In this document: piece by piece, positions 1 to 8,698 of the stretch
How the letters are laid out: each line of letters opens with the position of its first letter
How positions within the stretch are numbered: the stretch's first letter is position 1
Source of the DNA: Zooshikella ganghwensis DSM 15267
GTDB taxonomy: Bacteria; Pseudomonadota; Gammaproteobacteria; Pseudomonadales; Zooshikellaceae
Assembly: GCF_000428585.1 (NCBI RefSeq)
Contig: NZ_AUAF01000023.1
Location: 1-49,492, forward strand
DNA length: 49,492 nt
Reading direction: 5' to 3'
Notes under the pieces: model-generated
The model's database searches: none
What the model was told of the DNA's origin: nothing
What the model saw: only the letters and a program-made list of their open reading frames with translations
Translations under genes and position numbers: made by a program

Positions 1-106
1 TTCTGATTTTACCGTAAAGTATTTTTCTTCTTCCTTTTGGCACAAAAACCAAATGGTACTTACAATCCCATTTAGAATGACTTAAGCTTTGATATGACAT
101 GTGCAT
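1..106 (-). CDS. tnpA: IS200/IS605-family transposase TnpA, N-terminal part (runs off the window)
   Basis: The minus strand reads MHMSYQSLSHSKWDCKYHLV, then VFVPKGRRKILYGKIR, up to the window edge. This is the conserved N-terminus of the small Y1 (HUH) transposases of IS200, with the 'KWDCKYH' start and the first strand of the ferredoxin-like fold. The HUH motif and catalytic Tyr would lie outside the window. AAGGA sits 6 nt before the ATG at 106; a second in-frame ATG at 100 is possible. The family cuts single-stranded DNA at subterminal hairpins, and a hairpin lies upstream at 187-222. Whether the gene is intact cannot be judged here. Confidence 0.85.
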   Translation of the reverse strand, partial: MHMSYQSLSHSKWDCKYHLVFVPKGRRKILYGKIR

Positions 107-186
107 TGTTTCCTTTTATGTGGGCCGCAAAGCCACTGGAAACTTTACACATGTCTTCTTTCTCCATAAAACTGAATCTAGAGGCC

Positions 187-222
187 AAGCCTTGAGAGTC
201 ACACTAGTCAAACTAGTGGCTT
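187..222. repeat. Hairpin at the presumed IS200 left end
   Basis: CACTAGT (202-208) and ACTAGTG (212-218) form a perfect 7-bp stem around a CAA loop. AAGCC at 187-191 can pair with GGCTT at 218-222 to give a longer bulged stem. Subterminal hairpins are what IS200/IS605 transposases recognise, and this one is about 100 bp upstream of tnpA. The exact element end was not determined. Confidence 0.5.
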
Positions 223-292
223 ACCTGTCAACGAGTTAATTGTGTCAGGTTGATGTTTAGTAAGGTTACAGTTACAATCTTGTCACATTTTA

Positions 293-318
293 TATATACC
301 CTTCGCTAAGGGTATATA
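293..318. repeat. Perfect 11-bp inverted repeat, loop CGCT
   Basis: TATATACCCTT (293-303) and AAGGGTATATA (308-318) are exact reverse complements around CGCT. A shorter version with loop GGCG is at 14792-14811, and an AAGGGT/ACCCTT pair lies at 11857-11875. This suggests a dispersed palindromic element of this genome. It has no T-run, so it is a poor terminator. Confidence 0.6.
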
Positions 319-503
319 CCACTTTAGCAGTGGCCCAATTAAACTCTGGCTTAGTGTTTTGCCTTCATTATGAGTGGCTTATCGCAAGGAAAGGGTTATA
401 CCGTAAATATGATTCATCGAGCAATGGATAGCATTCTTTCCTTAACTGTTTATTTACTTCAAGGAGCATAAGCATAACCGTTGCTTACACAGAAGAGAAA
501 AAA

Positions 504-1367
504 ATGGGTTTGTTTAGATTTAGCCGACTAGTGCTTGCACAACACGTTTCTCTTGCAGTATGTACTTTCATTATTATTGTGTTATTTATCCAGGTATCAT
601 CTCCTGTATTACTTTTAACGTTATCTCTCCTTATAGTTGCACAGACACTCGGTATTATTGATCAATTACGTTCAGGTCAACACCACCCCATTCATACATC
701 ATTGAAAAATAAAGCGAAGACAGCACCATTTATATCCCGCTTTTTTTCTTTTAAAAAGCAAGAGCCTGATCAGCCTAAGCTTAAAAATTTTACTACCGCT
801 ATTTTCGCTATAAACGACAATAATACATTAACACCACTCAATAGATACGCGAATTTTCTTCTTCATCATACCAGTCTTATTAACCAGCAATCGTCAATAA
901 GCCAAGTGGCCACTGCCATAAAACCGGGTGACAATACCTTAGTATCCTTAACCAATAGCCAAACCACATTACCATTACAGGCTATACTAGAGCCTTCGAA
1001 TTCTCATATTGCTCAACCTGCGCCTAATAAGCACCAGACTTTATCAATAACCCCTATTCCTCCTCAACTACAAAAAATACAACAGGAAACGTCTCTACAG
1101 CTACTTCGCTTTATTAAACATGAGCTTATCAATATCACAACCCCTATCAGTTCTCTCAGTGAAGTACTCGTGATACTCATTCAAAAGCTAACTACACCTG
1201 GCACGGTAACTGATCATGAAGTAGCCAAGAATAAACCGGCAATACATGATATCCTTCTTGCCGTAGATACTATTCAAAAAAGTGCAATTCAGCTTAAGAC
1301 ATTTACTAAAAACCTAAACAGCCAGGATTTTTTAGACAAGTTTATGAATACTATACCCAAAAATTGA
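504..1367 (+). CDS. Membrane protein with a HisKA-like dimerisation domain but no kinase catalytic domain
   Basis: This is a 287-aa protein. Residues 9-52 hold two hydrophobic segments. Around 97-120 is a PAS-like stretch (AIFAINDNNTLTPLNR). Residues 198-224 resemble the H-box of NtrY-type sensor kinases (RFIKHELINITTPISSLSE), with candidate phospho-acceptor His206. The helix at 250-275 fits the second half of the DHp hairpin. The protein then ends: the N, G1, F and G2 boxes of an ATPase domain are missing, and the 100 nt downstream cannot encode them. It could be a truncated kinase, a phosphotransfer protein or a dimerisation partner. It lies about 100 nt upstream of the binding-protein gene on the same strand, and the three-gene unit is AT-rich. 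The H-box assignment is by eye. Confidence 0.6.
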   Translation: MGLFRFSRLVLAQHVSLAVCTFIIIVLFIQVSSPVLLLTLSLLIVAQTLGIIDQLRSGQHHPIHTSLKNKAKTAPFISRFFSFKKQEPDQPKLKNFTTAIFAINDNNTLTPLNRYANFLLHHTSLINQQSSISQVATAIKPGDNTLVSLTNSQTTLPLQAILEPSNSHIAQPAPNKHQTLSITPIPPQLQKIQQETSLQLLRFIKHELINITTPISSLSEVLVILIQKLTTPGTVTDHEVAKNKPAIHDILLAVDTIQKSAIQLKTFTKNLNSQDFLDKFMNTIPKN

Positions 1368-1468
1368 TTCATGAAGAGTATACTAAACATGTTTAAATCT
1401 CATCAAAATAAAAAATAGTTATCGTATACAAGGGATACTATTTACAGGATAATAAAAAGGATAAAAGT

Positions 1469-2695
1469 ATGATGAGACGCTTAATGTCATTCATAACCAA
1501 GTTAACCACGCAACAACAATCAACGGCAGTCCATAACAAGAATAAGAGCTTAACTAAAAAGCATAGCGTATTATCGTTGCAGGCTTTTACCCTATTACTT
1601 GCTAACCTGATAAATACTCCACAATCAATTGCGATTACTGATCCTCTTTCAAACACTGAAGCTTCACGTTCTGCACCCAAAAAACTATGCCTGACAGGTA
1701 CCTCAGTAAAAACCAGCCCTGCTTATGGTGAAGCATTTATAAATGGCGCTAAACTAGGGCTTATGCAAGAAAAAGACAACCGTACAGCCCTAGAGGTCCA
1801 TTTTTTTAATCCATCCCCCTTGGGAAGCATTAAAGCTACAAAGAAAATGATTTCTTCTGATTGTGACGGAATTATTGGCTTTGACAGCGCCAACGATATT
1901 ATCCCAGTAAGAGATTTATTCGAAAAACACAAAATTCCACTTATCTCTCTTTATACCCCCATCACTACAGAAATAAACAAACCTTATATTTTCTCAATGC
2001 AGCGCCCCATTGTAGACAACGTCCAGCACATTCTTAATAATCTTAATAGCCAACATGCATTTAACAACATATTACTCATCACCTCTATTGACAAATCGAG
2101 GATGAGAGATTATCAAAAAGCCTTTAAAGCCCAGCTCATTGCAAATAAACAGTCATTTACAGACATTAGTATTACTGAAATTAATCCCACGATTGAAAAT
2201 ATTATCCCATTATTTGAAAAAGAGCATAAACCCGATTTAGTCATTCTACTGACAAGATCCAGCTTATCCGCAAAAATTGTAAATTATATTCAGCAGAATT
2301 ACCCAAAGCACCAAACAACCTACATTGGCACTGTCAGCTGGGGATCCAGCAAGTTTCAGCCATTCTTTGATCGTCTTAAAGATAAAAGCATTACAGCCTA
2401 CTTTACCCGCCAAAACACTTACTTCGATCCAGACCCTAAATTCCAAGCAGTCATTGATCAGTATCGTTTGACCTATCGCAAAGAGCCAATGGTTATTTCT
2501 CTGTTGGCTTACGACGCAGCACGTATTTTTAATCGTTATTTTATCAACAAGACTCCCTCCTCCCAAAGTAACCCATTCACGGGAATCAATTATCAAGGAG
2601 TAACAGGTGTTGAATTCAGCACAGAGGGTAATTTAACCTATCACAAGCTATTTACCATGAAAGTGACACCAGGTGGGTACAGACTCAGTGAGTAA
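1469..2695 (+). CDS. Type-1 periplasmic binding protein (LivJ/TorT/LuxP-like fold)
   Basis: This is a 408-aa protein with AAGGAT six nt before the ATG. A signal-peptide-like hydrophobic stretch is at about residues 35-55, after an unusually long polar N-terminus, so an internal start is conceivable. The mature part has the alternating pattern of branched-chain amino-acid binding proteins: 'SPAYGEAFINGAKLGL', 'SSDCDGIIGFDSANDI', a hinge near 'PDLVILLTRSSLSAKIV', then 'TYIGTVSWGSSKFQ' and 'LLAYDAARIF'. No permease or ATPase gene is nearby. The gene overlaps the start of a hybrid sensor kinase, so I infer it senses a ligand for that kinase, as LuxP does for LuxQ and TorT for TorS. The ligand is unknown. 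Confidence 0.7.
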   Translation: MMRRLMSFITKLTTQQQSTAVHNKNKSLTKKHSVLSLQAFTLLLANLINTPQSIAITDPLSNTEASRSAPKKLCLTGTSVKTSPAYGEAFINGAKLGLMQEKDNRTALEVHFFNPSPLGSIKATKKMISSDCDGIIGFDSANDIIPVRDLFEKHKIPLISLYTPITTEINKPYIFSMQRPIVDNVQHILNNLNSQHAFNNILLITSIDKSRMRDYQKAFKAQLIANKQSFTDISITEINPTIENIIPLFEKEHKPDLVILLTRSSLSAKIVNYIQQNYPKHQTTYIGTVSWGSSKFQPFFDRLKDKSITAYFTRQNTYFDPDPKFQAVIDQYRLTYRKEPMVISLLAYDAARIFNRYFINKTPSSQSNPFTGINYQGVTGVEFSTEGNLTYHKLFTMKVTPGGYRLSE

Positions 2696-5102
2696 GTCGT
2701 CACAAAAAAAATCTATCGTTTGGATCAGTGTTGTTTTTTTCTTATCATTAATTATTATTCAAACAGCACTGATTACCTTTGCTATTATTATAGGGTTAAA
2801 ACTGCAAAAGCAGGAAGTTATCAATCGGGCTGCCAACTTTGTTAATTTTCTTGACAATAACACTAAAGAAGAAATTATTCTCCAAGTCATCTCCAATAAT
2901 TATCAGGCACTTGAATTTATAAAATTCAATATTCTTGCTCACTCCAACTTAACAGGTTTAGCGATTGGCAATAAAAAAGTCGTCGAAAACTGGCTTATAG
3001 ACAGAGCGCACTGTCAAATCAATCCTCATCAACCTACGACTTGTCACAACGAAAAAACCAATACGTTTATTGGCATCAACCCTATTGTATACGACCAGAA
3101 AACAATTTCTTATGTTGCAAAAGAAATCGCTTTACCTTTAGAAATTGGCTCAAATAGTGTATTTTGGCTTTGCATTACGATCATCATTACTTTCCTGGTT
3201 AATATTAACGGCATTCTATTTTTTTATAAAAAATACGTCATTCATGATATAAACAAACTGGTAAATACTTTTGACGGTTTGCATATAAAAAAAACAACAA
3301 CATTTAATGTACTGGAGTACAACATTGTTTACGACAAACTTCTTGAGTTTCAAGCCAACTTAAATAAAGCCAATAGAAAAATTGCAAAAGCCAGAAGCTA
3401 CCATACCATGGTACAAACCACTCAAATGCTTGCCCATGATGTTCGTAAACCTTTTACATTACTCAATACAGTGATTGAGCTGATATCCAGTATCGATAAT
3501 ATTTATGAAATCAAGTCTATTTTAAAAAAGAGCATTACTCCCATACATGCAGCGCTTGATAACGTAAATAGTATGATTCAGGATATTATGGAGATTGGCA
3601 ATCCACAATCACCACTGACCCAGAAGAAAACTGATCTCAAAAAAATATTACATCAAACACTCATTGAACAATTTCGATACAATAATAATTTAAATATTGA
3701 GCTTACCTATAATTTACAGCATTCACACAAGCTGAATATAGACCCCAACCGAATTATTCGAGTCCTTAGCAATATTATTTCTAACGCATGTGAGCATATG
3801 AAGGGAACAGGACATATATGGTTTTTATCAAAAGAAATCGATAAAGGTTGGGTCGAAATCACCATTGGCAATAGTAATAGCTACGTCCCCAGAGAGTTTT
3901 TTTCAAAAATATTTGATCCTTTTTTCTCTCTCAATAAAAACAATGGCACTGGGTTAGGACTAGCCATTACTAAAAAAATCGTTGAAGCCCATGGCGGGCA
4001 GATTAATGTACATTCAACAGAAGAAACAGGTACTGAATTTACCTTTACCTTACCTGCAAGTGATGAGCTTGCGATACAAACCATGGAAAAACTACTTTGT
4101 TCAAGCAAAGATTACTATTCCCATCATGCGATTAAGCTTTCAGAAAACATTCAAACTCATACGCCTAACCAACATGATGATAAATACATTGAACAAGAAT
4201 TATGCAAAAAATTAAACCAGAACCATTCTATTCGTATCGTCATTATTGATGATGAGCCAGTCTATCGAGACTATATTAAAGAATATATCAGCTCCTCACG
4301 TAATCTTAGTCAACATATCACTATTGATGTATTTGATACTACAGAGCAAGCTCTACGCCATGAGTCCATCCTTCACCAATGCGATATCATTATTCTGGAT
4401 ATTGACTTTGGCAAAAATTACATGAGCGGCCTTAACGCTGCACCTATTTTAAAAACACGTTATCCCGCGACTATACTTTGTATTCACTCAAATCGTTATG
4501 CCCTTGAGCTGCAAAAAAAGATATCAGAAACAGGGGCAGATTTATCCATACCCAAACCCATGACACGCACCCACCTTCTCAAGCTACTTGATACCATTTA
4601 CCAGTCTAAAACTACCAATACAACACCTGTTATTAACTCATCTCTCACAACGATACCGGTACCTGATACCAGGAGTCCAATAGCACAAGGCGCAGAACAG
4701 CAGCCACACACTATTCCGCTTTATTTTCACCCTGATTTTGTACAGATTGAGGATGACTCTTTAATTCGGACCTGTTGGGAAATTAATGCCAGCCAATATA
4801 ACCTGAAAGGTGTTGCTTATGCTTCCTATCAACAACTGCAAAACACAATAGCCAACATCCCTCCAGATACACCTGTTTTTATTGATGTGCACTTATTAAA
4901 TAGTGATAAGAATGGATTGGAAATTGCCGAAGAGCTCCATGAACGAGGATTTACAGAACTATATTTAGCAACCGGTAACAGTGAACATGAATTATCTGTC
5001 CCTCACTGGATCAAACGCGTTATTGGCAAAGAATTTCCCATTGACTTTCTTCGTTATGGACAAAAATCACCAGGCAAACTAGCTAATCAACAAGGATATT
5101 AA
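2688..5102 (+). CDS. Hybrid sensor histidine kinase with two C-terminal receiver domains
   Basis: Numbering is from the longer frame beginning at GTG 2673. I prefer the GTG at 2688 because AGGTGG (2671-2676) precedes it by about 11 nt. Membrane helices are near 14-42 and 161-186, enclosing a ~120-residue periplasmic domain. The HisKA box is QMLAHDVRKPFTLLN (His255). The ATPase domain has an N-box (NIISNACEH, ~367-375), an F-box (KIFDPFFSL) and a G-box (GTGLGLAITKKIVEAHGG). Receiver 1 (~520-645) has IIDDE, Asp576 and Lys628. Receiver 2 (~683-795) has EDD, Asp738 and Lys786. The start overlaps the binding-protein gene by 8 nt. No output regulator is adjacent, so the phosphate acceptor downstream is unknown. 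The 3' end overlaps a convergent gene by 24 nt. Confidence 0.9.
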   Translation: MSKSSQKKSIVWISVVFFLSLIIIQTALITFAIIIGLKLQKQEVINRAANFVNFLDNNTKEEIILQVISNNYQALEFIKFNILAHSNLTGLAIGNKKVVENWLIDRAHCQINPHQPTTCHNEKTNTFIGINPIVYDQKTISYVAKEIALPLEIGSNSVFWLCITIIITFLVNINGILFFYKKYVIHDINKLVNTFDGLHIKKTTTFNVLEYNIVYDKLLEFQANLNKANRKIAKARSYHTMVQTTQMLAHDVRKPFTLLNTVIELISSIDNIYEIKSILKKSITPIHAALDNVNSMIQDIMEIGNPQSPLTQKKTDLKKILHQTLIEQFRYNNNLNIELTYNLQHSHKLNIDPNRIIRVLSNIISNACEHMKGTGHIWFLSKEIDKGWVEITIGNSNSYVPREFFSKIFDPFFSLNKNNGTGLGLAITKKIVEAHGGQINVHSTEETGTEFTFTLPASDELAIQTMEKLLCSSKDYYSHHAIKLSENIQTHTPNQHDDKYIEQELCKKLNQNHSIRIVIIDDEPVYRDYIKEYISSSRNLSQHITIDVFDTTEQALRHESILHQCDIIILDIDFGKNYMSGLNAAPILKTRYPATILCIHSNRYALELQKKISETGADLSIPKPMTRTHLLKLLDTIYQSKTTNTTPVINSSLTTIPVPDTRSPIAQGAEQQPHTIPLYFHPDFVQIEDDSLIRTCWEINASQYNLKGVAYASYQQLQNTIANIPPDTPVFIDVHLLNSDKNGLEIAEELHERGFTELYLATGNSEHELSVPHWIKRVIGKEFPIDFLRYGQKSPGKLANQQGY

Positions 5103-5381
5103 AAGTGCCGAACAACCACTAATAATAATGCCCCATACCGCAAGTGACTTCTTGTATTGATGCTTTGTTAAACCAATGATACCTAATACCAGTGCGACTA
5201 AATTTAGCAGTATACCTGCCAGTATTACGGCTCCCAGATAGTTAGCCTCTCGTATTTCAGAGCCAAGATCTGTACTTGATGCCCCCACCCAACCAAGAAA
5301 AACAACACCACTCACAATCACTAAAATTGCAAGCGCAAAAGATAATATTCCAAAAATAGATTGTTTAGTGGCCATTACCAT
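5079..5381 (-). CDS. Small integral membrane protein, DUF4190-like
   Basis: About 100 aa with three to four hydrophobic helices (about 10-32, 47-70 and 81-99). The pattern LGAVILAGILLNLVALVLGIIGL followed by a basic 'TKHQYKKSLAVWGI' resembles DUF4190-type membrane proteins. No catalytic motif is visible. The ATG at 5381 follows TAAGG by about 6 nt; the ATG at 5375 is an alternative. The last 24 nt overlap the end of the hybrid kinase gene tail to tail. Function unknown. Confidence 0.6.
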   Translation of the reverse strand: MVMATKQSIFGILSFALAILVIVSGVVFLGWVGASSTDLGSEIREANYLGAVILAGILLNLVALVLGIIGLTKHQYKKSLAVWGIIISGCSALLISLLIS

Positions 5382-5494
5382 CAATGCCTTAGATTAGTTG
5401 TCGATTTCCATGCGCACTAAAAAAATTCCTAAGCTTCTACTACAACTTTTGGAGGGAAAACGTCGCGCGCTCCCCCCCCACTATCCTGAGCTGT

Positions 5495-7336
5495 TTACAC
5501 CATATCGGGATATGGGTTTTGCAGGTTTAAGTCAACTGTTTTTTCATAACCTGGAACACTGACAGCAGTAGCTGTATAGCCAAGCTCATTACCCTCAATA
5601 ACTCCTTCACCAAAACGGTATATTGGTGATCGGTTACCTGAAATACACGCATTATCATAGTCTGAAGTAGCCGCTTGTACCTGCTCATTTCGTTGCCAAT
5701 ATGCCGTCATTGTAGACTGTCCATGTTTCTTTTCGAGCATATTAGTGACCACATGAGGTGCTAATACGGCTGCCGATGCATTATTACCGCCAAACCCTTT
5801 TGCATTGATAAAGGCAACATCCAGATCATCAACTGGCACTTGCAAATGATTTAATAAAATCTGTAGATTATCCTGATAAACATCATCTGCAACCTGATTA
5901 ATCGTAGTAATACCAGGAATAATACCTTCAGCCCAAACCCCAAGTGCTACAGCCAGCTGGTCACCTGCAGCCACACCCAAAGAGTGCCCAACATACGACT
6001 TAATCGCGGTAACTGGCCACTGTGTAATACCAAAGGTTTTTGCTGTTTCACTTAATATATGAGACTCAGTGATGCGGTTTTGCGGTGTGCCTGTTCCATG
6101 TGCTAACACATAGCTTTTAGGTAGCGCAGATTCACCCAAAATAGACCGCGCACAAGCCACAGCTTTTGCCATAGTTAAATAGTTACCTGCACCGGGACCC
6201 GAAATTGATTTTTTATAACCATCGGCATTTACAAAAATATCACCAATTGCACCATAAATAGTCGCGCCTAATTCAACGGCTAACTCATCATCACATAACA
6301 CAAAAAACTGTGCTGATTCTGCCAATGTAAAACCACAGTTATGACCAAAAGGGCGACACGCACGACGATGATTAACAGGCACATCGGTTGCCTGCCCGTC
6401 CAACTGATTTAAACCTTGATCAGTCGCCAGCGCCCCCATCGTAGAGTAACCATCAAATACTTCTGGCAGCAATGGCGCTTCAGCGTTACCCACTATCACT
6501 AACCGATGCTTACCACTACGAATGGCATCAATACCCTGGCTGAGGTTGTACAGCAGCGTCGCACAAGCCCCCATGTTGGTTCCAGTCCCCCCCAAACTCC
6601 CGACTACATAGGCATTAATAAAGTCAGCTGGCATTTCTGCAAAACCCAGTGGGCACTGTTTTGAAGTCACTCGTTTGCCCAATAACCGAGCCTGTATCAT
6701 CCCGCCATTACCATTGTAATCTAGCTGGCTCATACTACTGCCCGCATAGACTGCAATTTGGTCTGGCGCTAAAAAACGGCCAATGTTTTCCCAGTCAAAA
6801 CCCAACGAATGAATAGCATCAGAAGCCCCATAGATAGAAAGCTGCAAGCCTCGGGGATGATTCCTGGAAGGGTAAAGGTTTGCTGGGTCAAAACCCATCG
6901 GCAACTGTCCAGCACTATTGACTACAGCTTGCCGGAAAGCAGGTTGTAAAAGTGTTTCCGCAGACACTAACGCGACATGACTGACTCCACCCTCTTCTTT
7001 AACTACTCGCCAATGGCTGGGTAAAGGGTTAGGTAACTGACGCGTTTTGACTTGAATAATACTACCTGCCAGCAAGCCTAGCTTTTGATGGTGCAATATC
7101 GAGCTAGGATCGAATAAGTTTGACTCCAGCTTACGTATAAGAGTGTGAGACTCTATAAACTGACGATCTAACGCATCTGCTGATAAATTCATCAGCTGAG
7201 CAAGACTGGCAAGAGTCGTTTGTTGTGAATCAGCAGACAGCGCATCCAGAACCAAACGACGATAGCCATGATGCATAGACGTGCGGCCAGCGGGGTTTAT
7301 CCCCCCCATGCCAATAATCACTGGAAGTCTGGACAA
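5495..7336 (-). CDS. fabY: Beta-ketoacyl-ACP synthase FabY (fatty-acid initiation)
   Basis: This 613-aa protein belongs to the long ketoacyl synthase family typified by Pseudomonas aeruginosa FabY, which condenses acetyl-CoA with malonyl-ACP and can take the place of FabH. It opens MSRLPVIIGMGGINPAGRTS as that family does. Catalytic residues visible are Cys258 (NMGACATLLYN), His413 (AHGTGTPQN), Lys446 and His451 (KSYVGHSLG), with the late GFGGNNAS glycine loop. The start is TTG, supported by AAGGAG 6-7 nt upstream and by the conserved N-terminus; no ATG fits. A MITE-like element begins 35 nt upstream of the start, so the promoter has probably been displaced or supplied by it. Confidence 0.88.
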   Translation of the reverse strand: MSRLPVIIGMGGINPAGRTSMHHGYRRLVLDALSADSQQTTLASLAQLMNLSADALDRQFIESHTLIRKLESNLFDPSSILHHQKLGLLAGSIIQVKTRQLPNPLPSHWRVVKEEGGVSHVALVSAETLLQPAFRQAVVNSAGQLPMGFDPANLYPSRNHPRGLQLSIYGASDAIHSLGFDWENIGRFLAPDQIAVYAGSSMSQLDYNGNGGMIQARLLGKRVTSKQCPLGFAEMPADFINAYVVGSLGGTGTNMGACATLLYNLSQGIDAIRSGKHRLVIVGNAEAPLLPEVFDGYSTMGALATDQGLNQLDGQATDVPVNHRRACRPFGHNCGFTLAESAQFFVLCDDELAVELGATIYGAIGDIFVNADGYKKSISGPGAGNYLTMAKAVACARSILGESALPKSYVLAHGTGTPQNRITESHILSETAKTFGITQWPVTAIKSYVGHSLGVAAGDQLAVALGVWAEGIIPGITTINQVADDVYQDNLQILLNHLQVPVDDLDVAFINAKGFGGNNASAAVLAPHVVTNMLEKKHGQSTMTAYWQRNEQVQAATSDYDNACISGNRSPIYRFGEGVIEGNELGYTATAVSVPGYEKTVDLNLQNPYPDMV

Positions 7337-7367
7337 AGCACTCTCCTTAAATCAACAGCTCATCACT

Positions 7368-7515
7368 AAGGGGGTACCTCTTTAAATAGTAATATTTTCG
7401 TGATAGCTAGACAGTATTTGGTCTAAAACCAAAATGCATAAAACACACATGATGACCTGAGCTTACGGGGTATCACAGCTATCACGGAAAGAGAACATTT
7501 TAGAGGTGCCCAAGG
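7368..7515. mobile_element. MITE-like element (140 bp, terminal inverted repeats, 4-bp target duplication)
   Basis: The element spans 7372-7511. Its left end GGGTACCTC and right end GAGGTGCCC are inverted copies with one mismatch. Similarity continues inward with gaps and ends in a perfect 10-bp pair, CGTGATAGCT (7399-7408) and AGCTATCACG (7477-7486). AAGG flanks both sides (7368-7371 and 7512-7515), as expected for a target-site duplication. A central TTTGGT/ACCAAA hairpin lies near 7418-7433. There is no coding capacity, so a transposase in trans is needed; an IS5-type source is only a guess. Confidence 0.7.
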
Positions 7516-7669
7516 TATAAAACTCAATGTACAACTTAGCATTAGTGTAAAAGCAGTTACCTAAAGCGATCTGGATTTTTTGGCCAAATTATCGGACTAT
7601 ATCGCCAGCCACATACAGTACTTTATCAAAGCCTATTGTCCACCACTGCATTATGCGTCAGGTTCAACC

Positions 7670-8698
7670 ATGTCAACCCACATTACCGTATTAGCGCTGC
7701 CTCATATGCTGGGGACAAGTATTACGCTACCGATGGAAATACTTCATGCAGCTAACGCTAATCTTGTTGCCAGCCATCATCGACAAAACCTGTTCAAAGT
7801 CACTTTGGCTGGCCAGGCAGTTGCTCCTATTACCATCACTGGCGGCTTAACCATCACCCCTCAAACCAGTATTGAACTTATTGATAAAACAGATTGCATA
7901 GTTATTCCCGGTCTTTGGAGAAATCCACAGCGAAGCCTAAGAAAACTACAACCACTGATCCAATGGCTCACCAAGCAGTATCACCAAGGAGCAACGCTGT
8001 GTGCAGCGGGTACTGGCGTAAGCCTTATTGCAGAAGCTGGACTACTTGATAACAAACCTGCTACTACTCACTGGTTTTACTTTGACAGTTTTCAAAAGCA
8101 CTACCCCAAAGTTCAATTACAGCAACATCACCTCATCACCCAGGCGGGACGGATCTACTGTGCTGGCAGTGTGAACTCTATGGCTGACCTCATGATCCAC
8201 TTTGTCGGGGTCGTTTGTGGACAATCCATTGCAACCCGGGTTGAGCAGCAGTTTTCTCAGGAAATTCGACGCTCTTTTGAGTCGGTTCACTACTCATTTA
8301 CAGATAACCGAAACTACTCTGATGAAACAGTACTGCAAGCACAGCTATGGCTTCAGCAACACTATCAGCAAGACGTAATATGGTCAGTGCTAGCCAGCCA
8401 GTTACAAGTCAGTCTACGCACCTTTAACCGACGTTTTCGGCAAGCCACTAATCAGACACCCACAGGCTATCTACGAAAGCTGCGCTTATCAGCAGCAAAA
8501 GAACTCCTTCAGCAATCTAATTTAACCATCGCTGAAATTAGTGATTTGGTAGGGTTTAAAGATGAAAGCTATTTCGCCCGCTGTTTTAAACAGCAATTTT
8601 TATTAAGTCCCTCAGATTTTAAACGTTCTGTACGGGGCAAGCTTTTTTCACTGTCAACGATCGCTGATTCTACCTCATCTCCAGGTACCGGATCATAA
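7670..8698 (+). CDS. GlxA-type AraC-family transcriptional regulator
   Basis: The chosen ATG gives 342 aa; the open frame extends 30 codons upstream, but that part is not conserved-looking and the ATG has AGG about 9 nt before it. Residues ~3-185 form a DJ-1/PfpI-like ligand domain ([27 protein letters not shown], nucleophile-elbow-like [10 protein letters not shown], then [13 protein letters not shown]). Residues ~230-330 are the double helix-turn-helix ([20 protein letters not shown], then [20 protein letters not shown]). Such regulators often control amine or osmolyte catabolism; the target here is unknown. Its last 130 nt overlap yidD on the opposite strand. The divergent neighbour is fabY, with a MITE between. 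Confidence 0.88.
   Translation: MSTHITVLALPHMLGTSITLPMEILHAANANLVASHHRQNLFKVTLAGQAVAPITITGGLTITPQTSIELIDKTDCIVIPGLWRNPQRSLRKLQPLIQWLTKQYHQGATLCAAGTGVSLIAEAGLLDNKPATTHWFYFDSFQKHYPKVQLQQHHLITQAGRIYCAGSVNSMADLMIHFVGVVCGQSIATRVEQQFSQEIRRSFESVHYSFTDNRNYSDETVLQAQLWLQQHYQQDVIWSVLASQLQVSLRTFNRRFRQATNQTPTGYLRKLRLSAAKELLQQSNLTIAEISDLVGFKDESYFARCFKQQFLLSPSDFKRSVRGKLFSLSTIADSTSSPGTGS

Larger units (their letters stand above)
107..503. other. Gene-free stretch: IS200 left end and leader of the next gene
   Basis: No convincing reading frame is seen. The left half belongs to the IS200 leader and hairpin. The middle holds a perfect inverted repeat (293-318) and a short CCACT/AGTGG hairpin (320-334). The right half should carry the promoter of the gene starting at 504, but no good sigma-70 pair was recognised. 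Confidence 0.5.

Noticed and set aside
5472-5479. Eight-C tract after fabY
   Set aside because: It lies downstream of the fabY stop in a short intergenic gap; no plausible role in switching either neighbour was seen.
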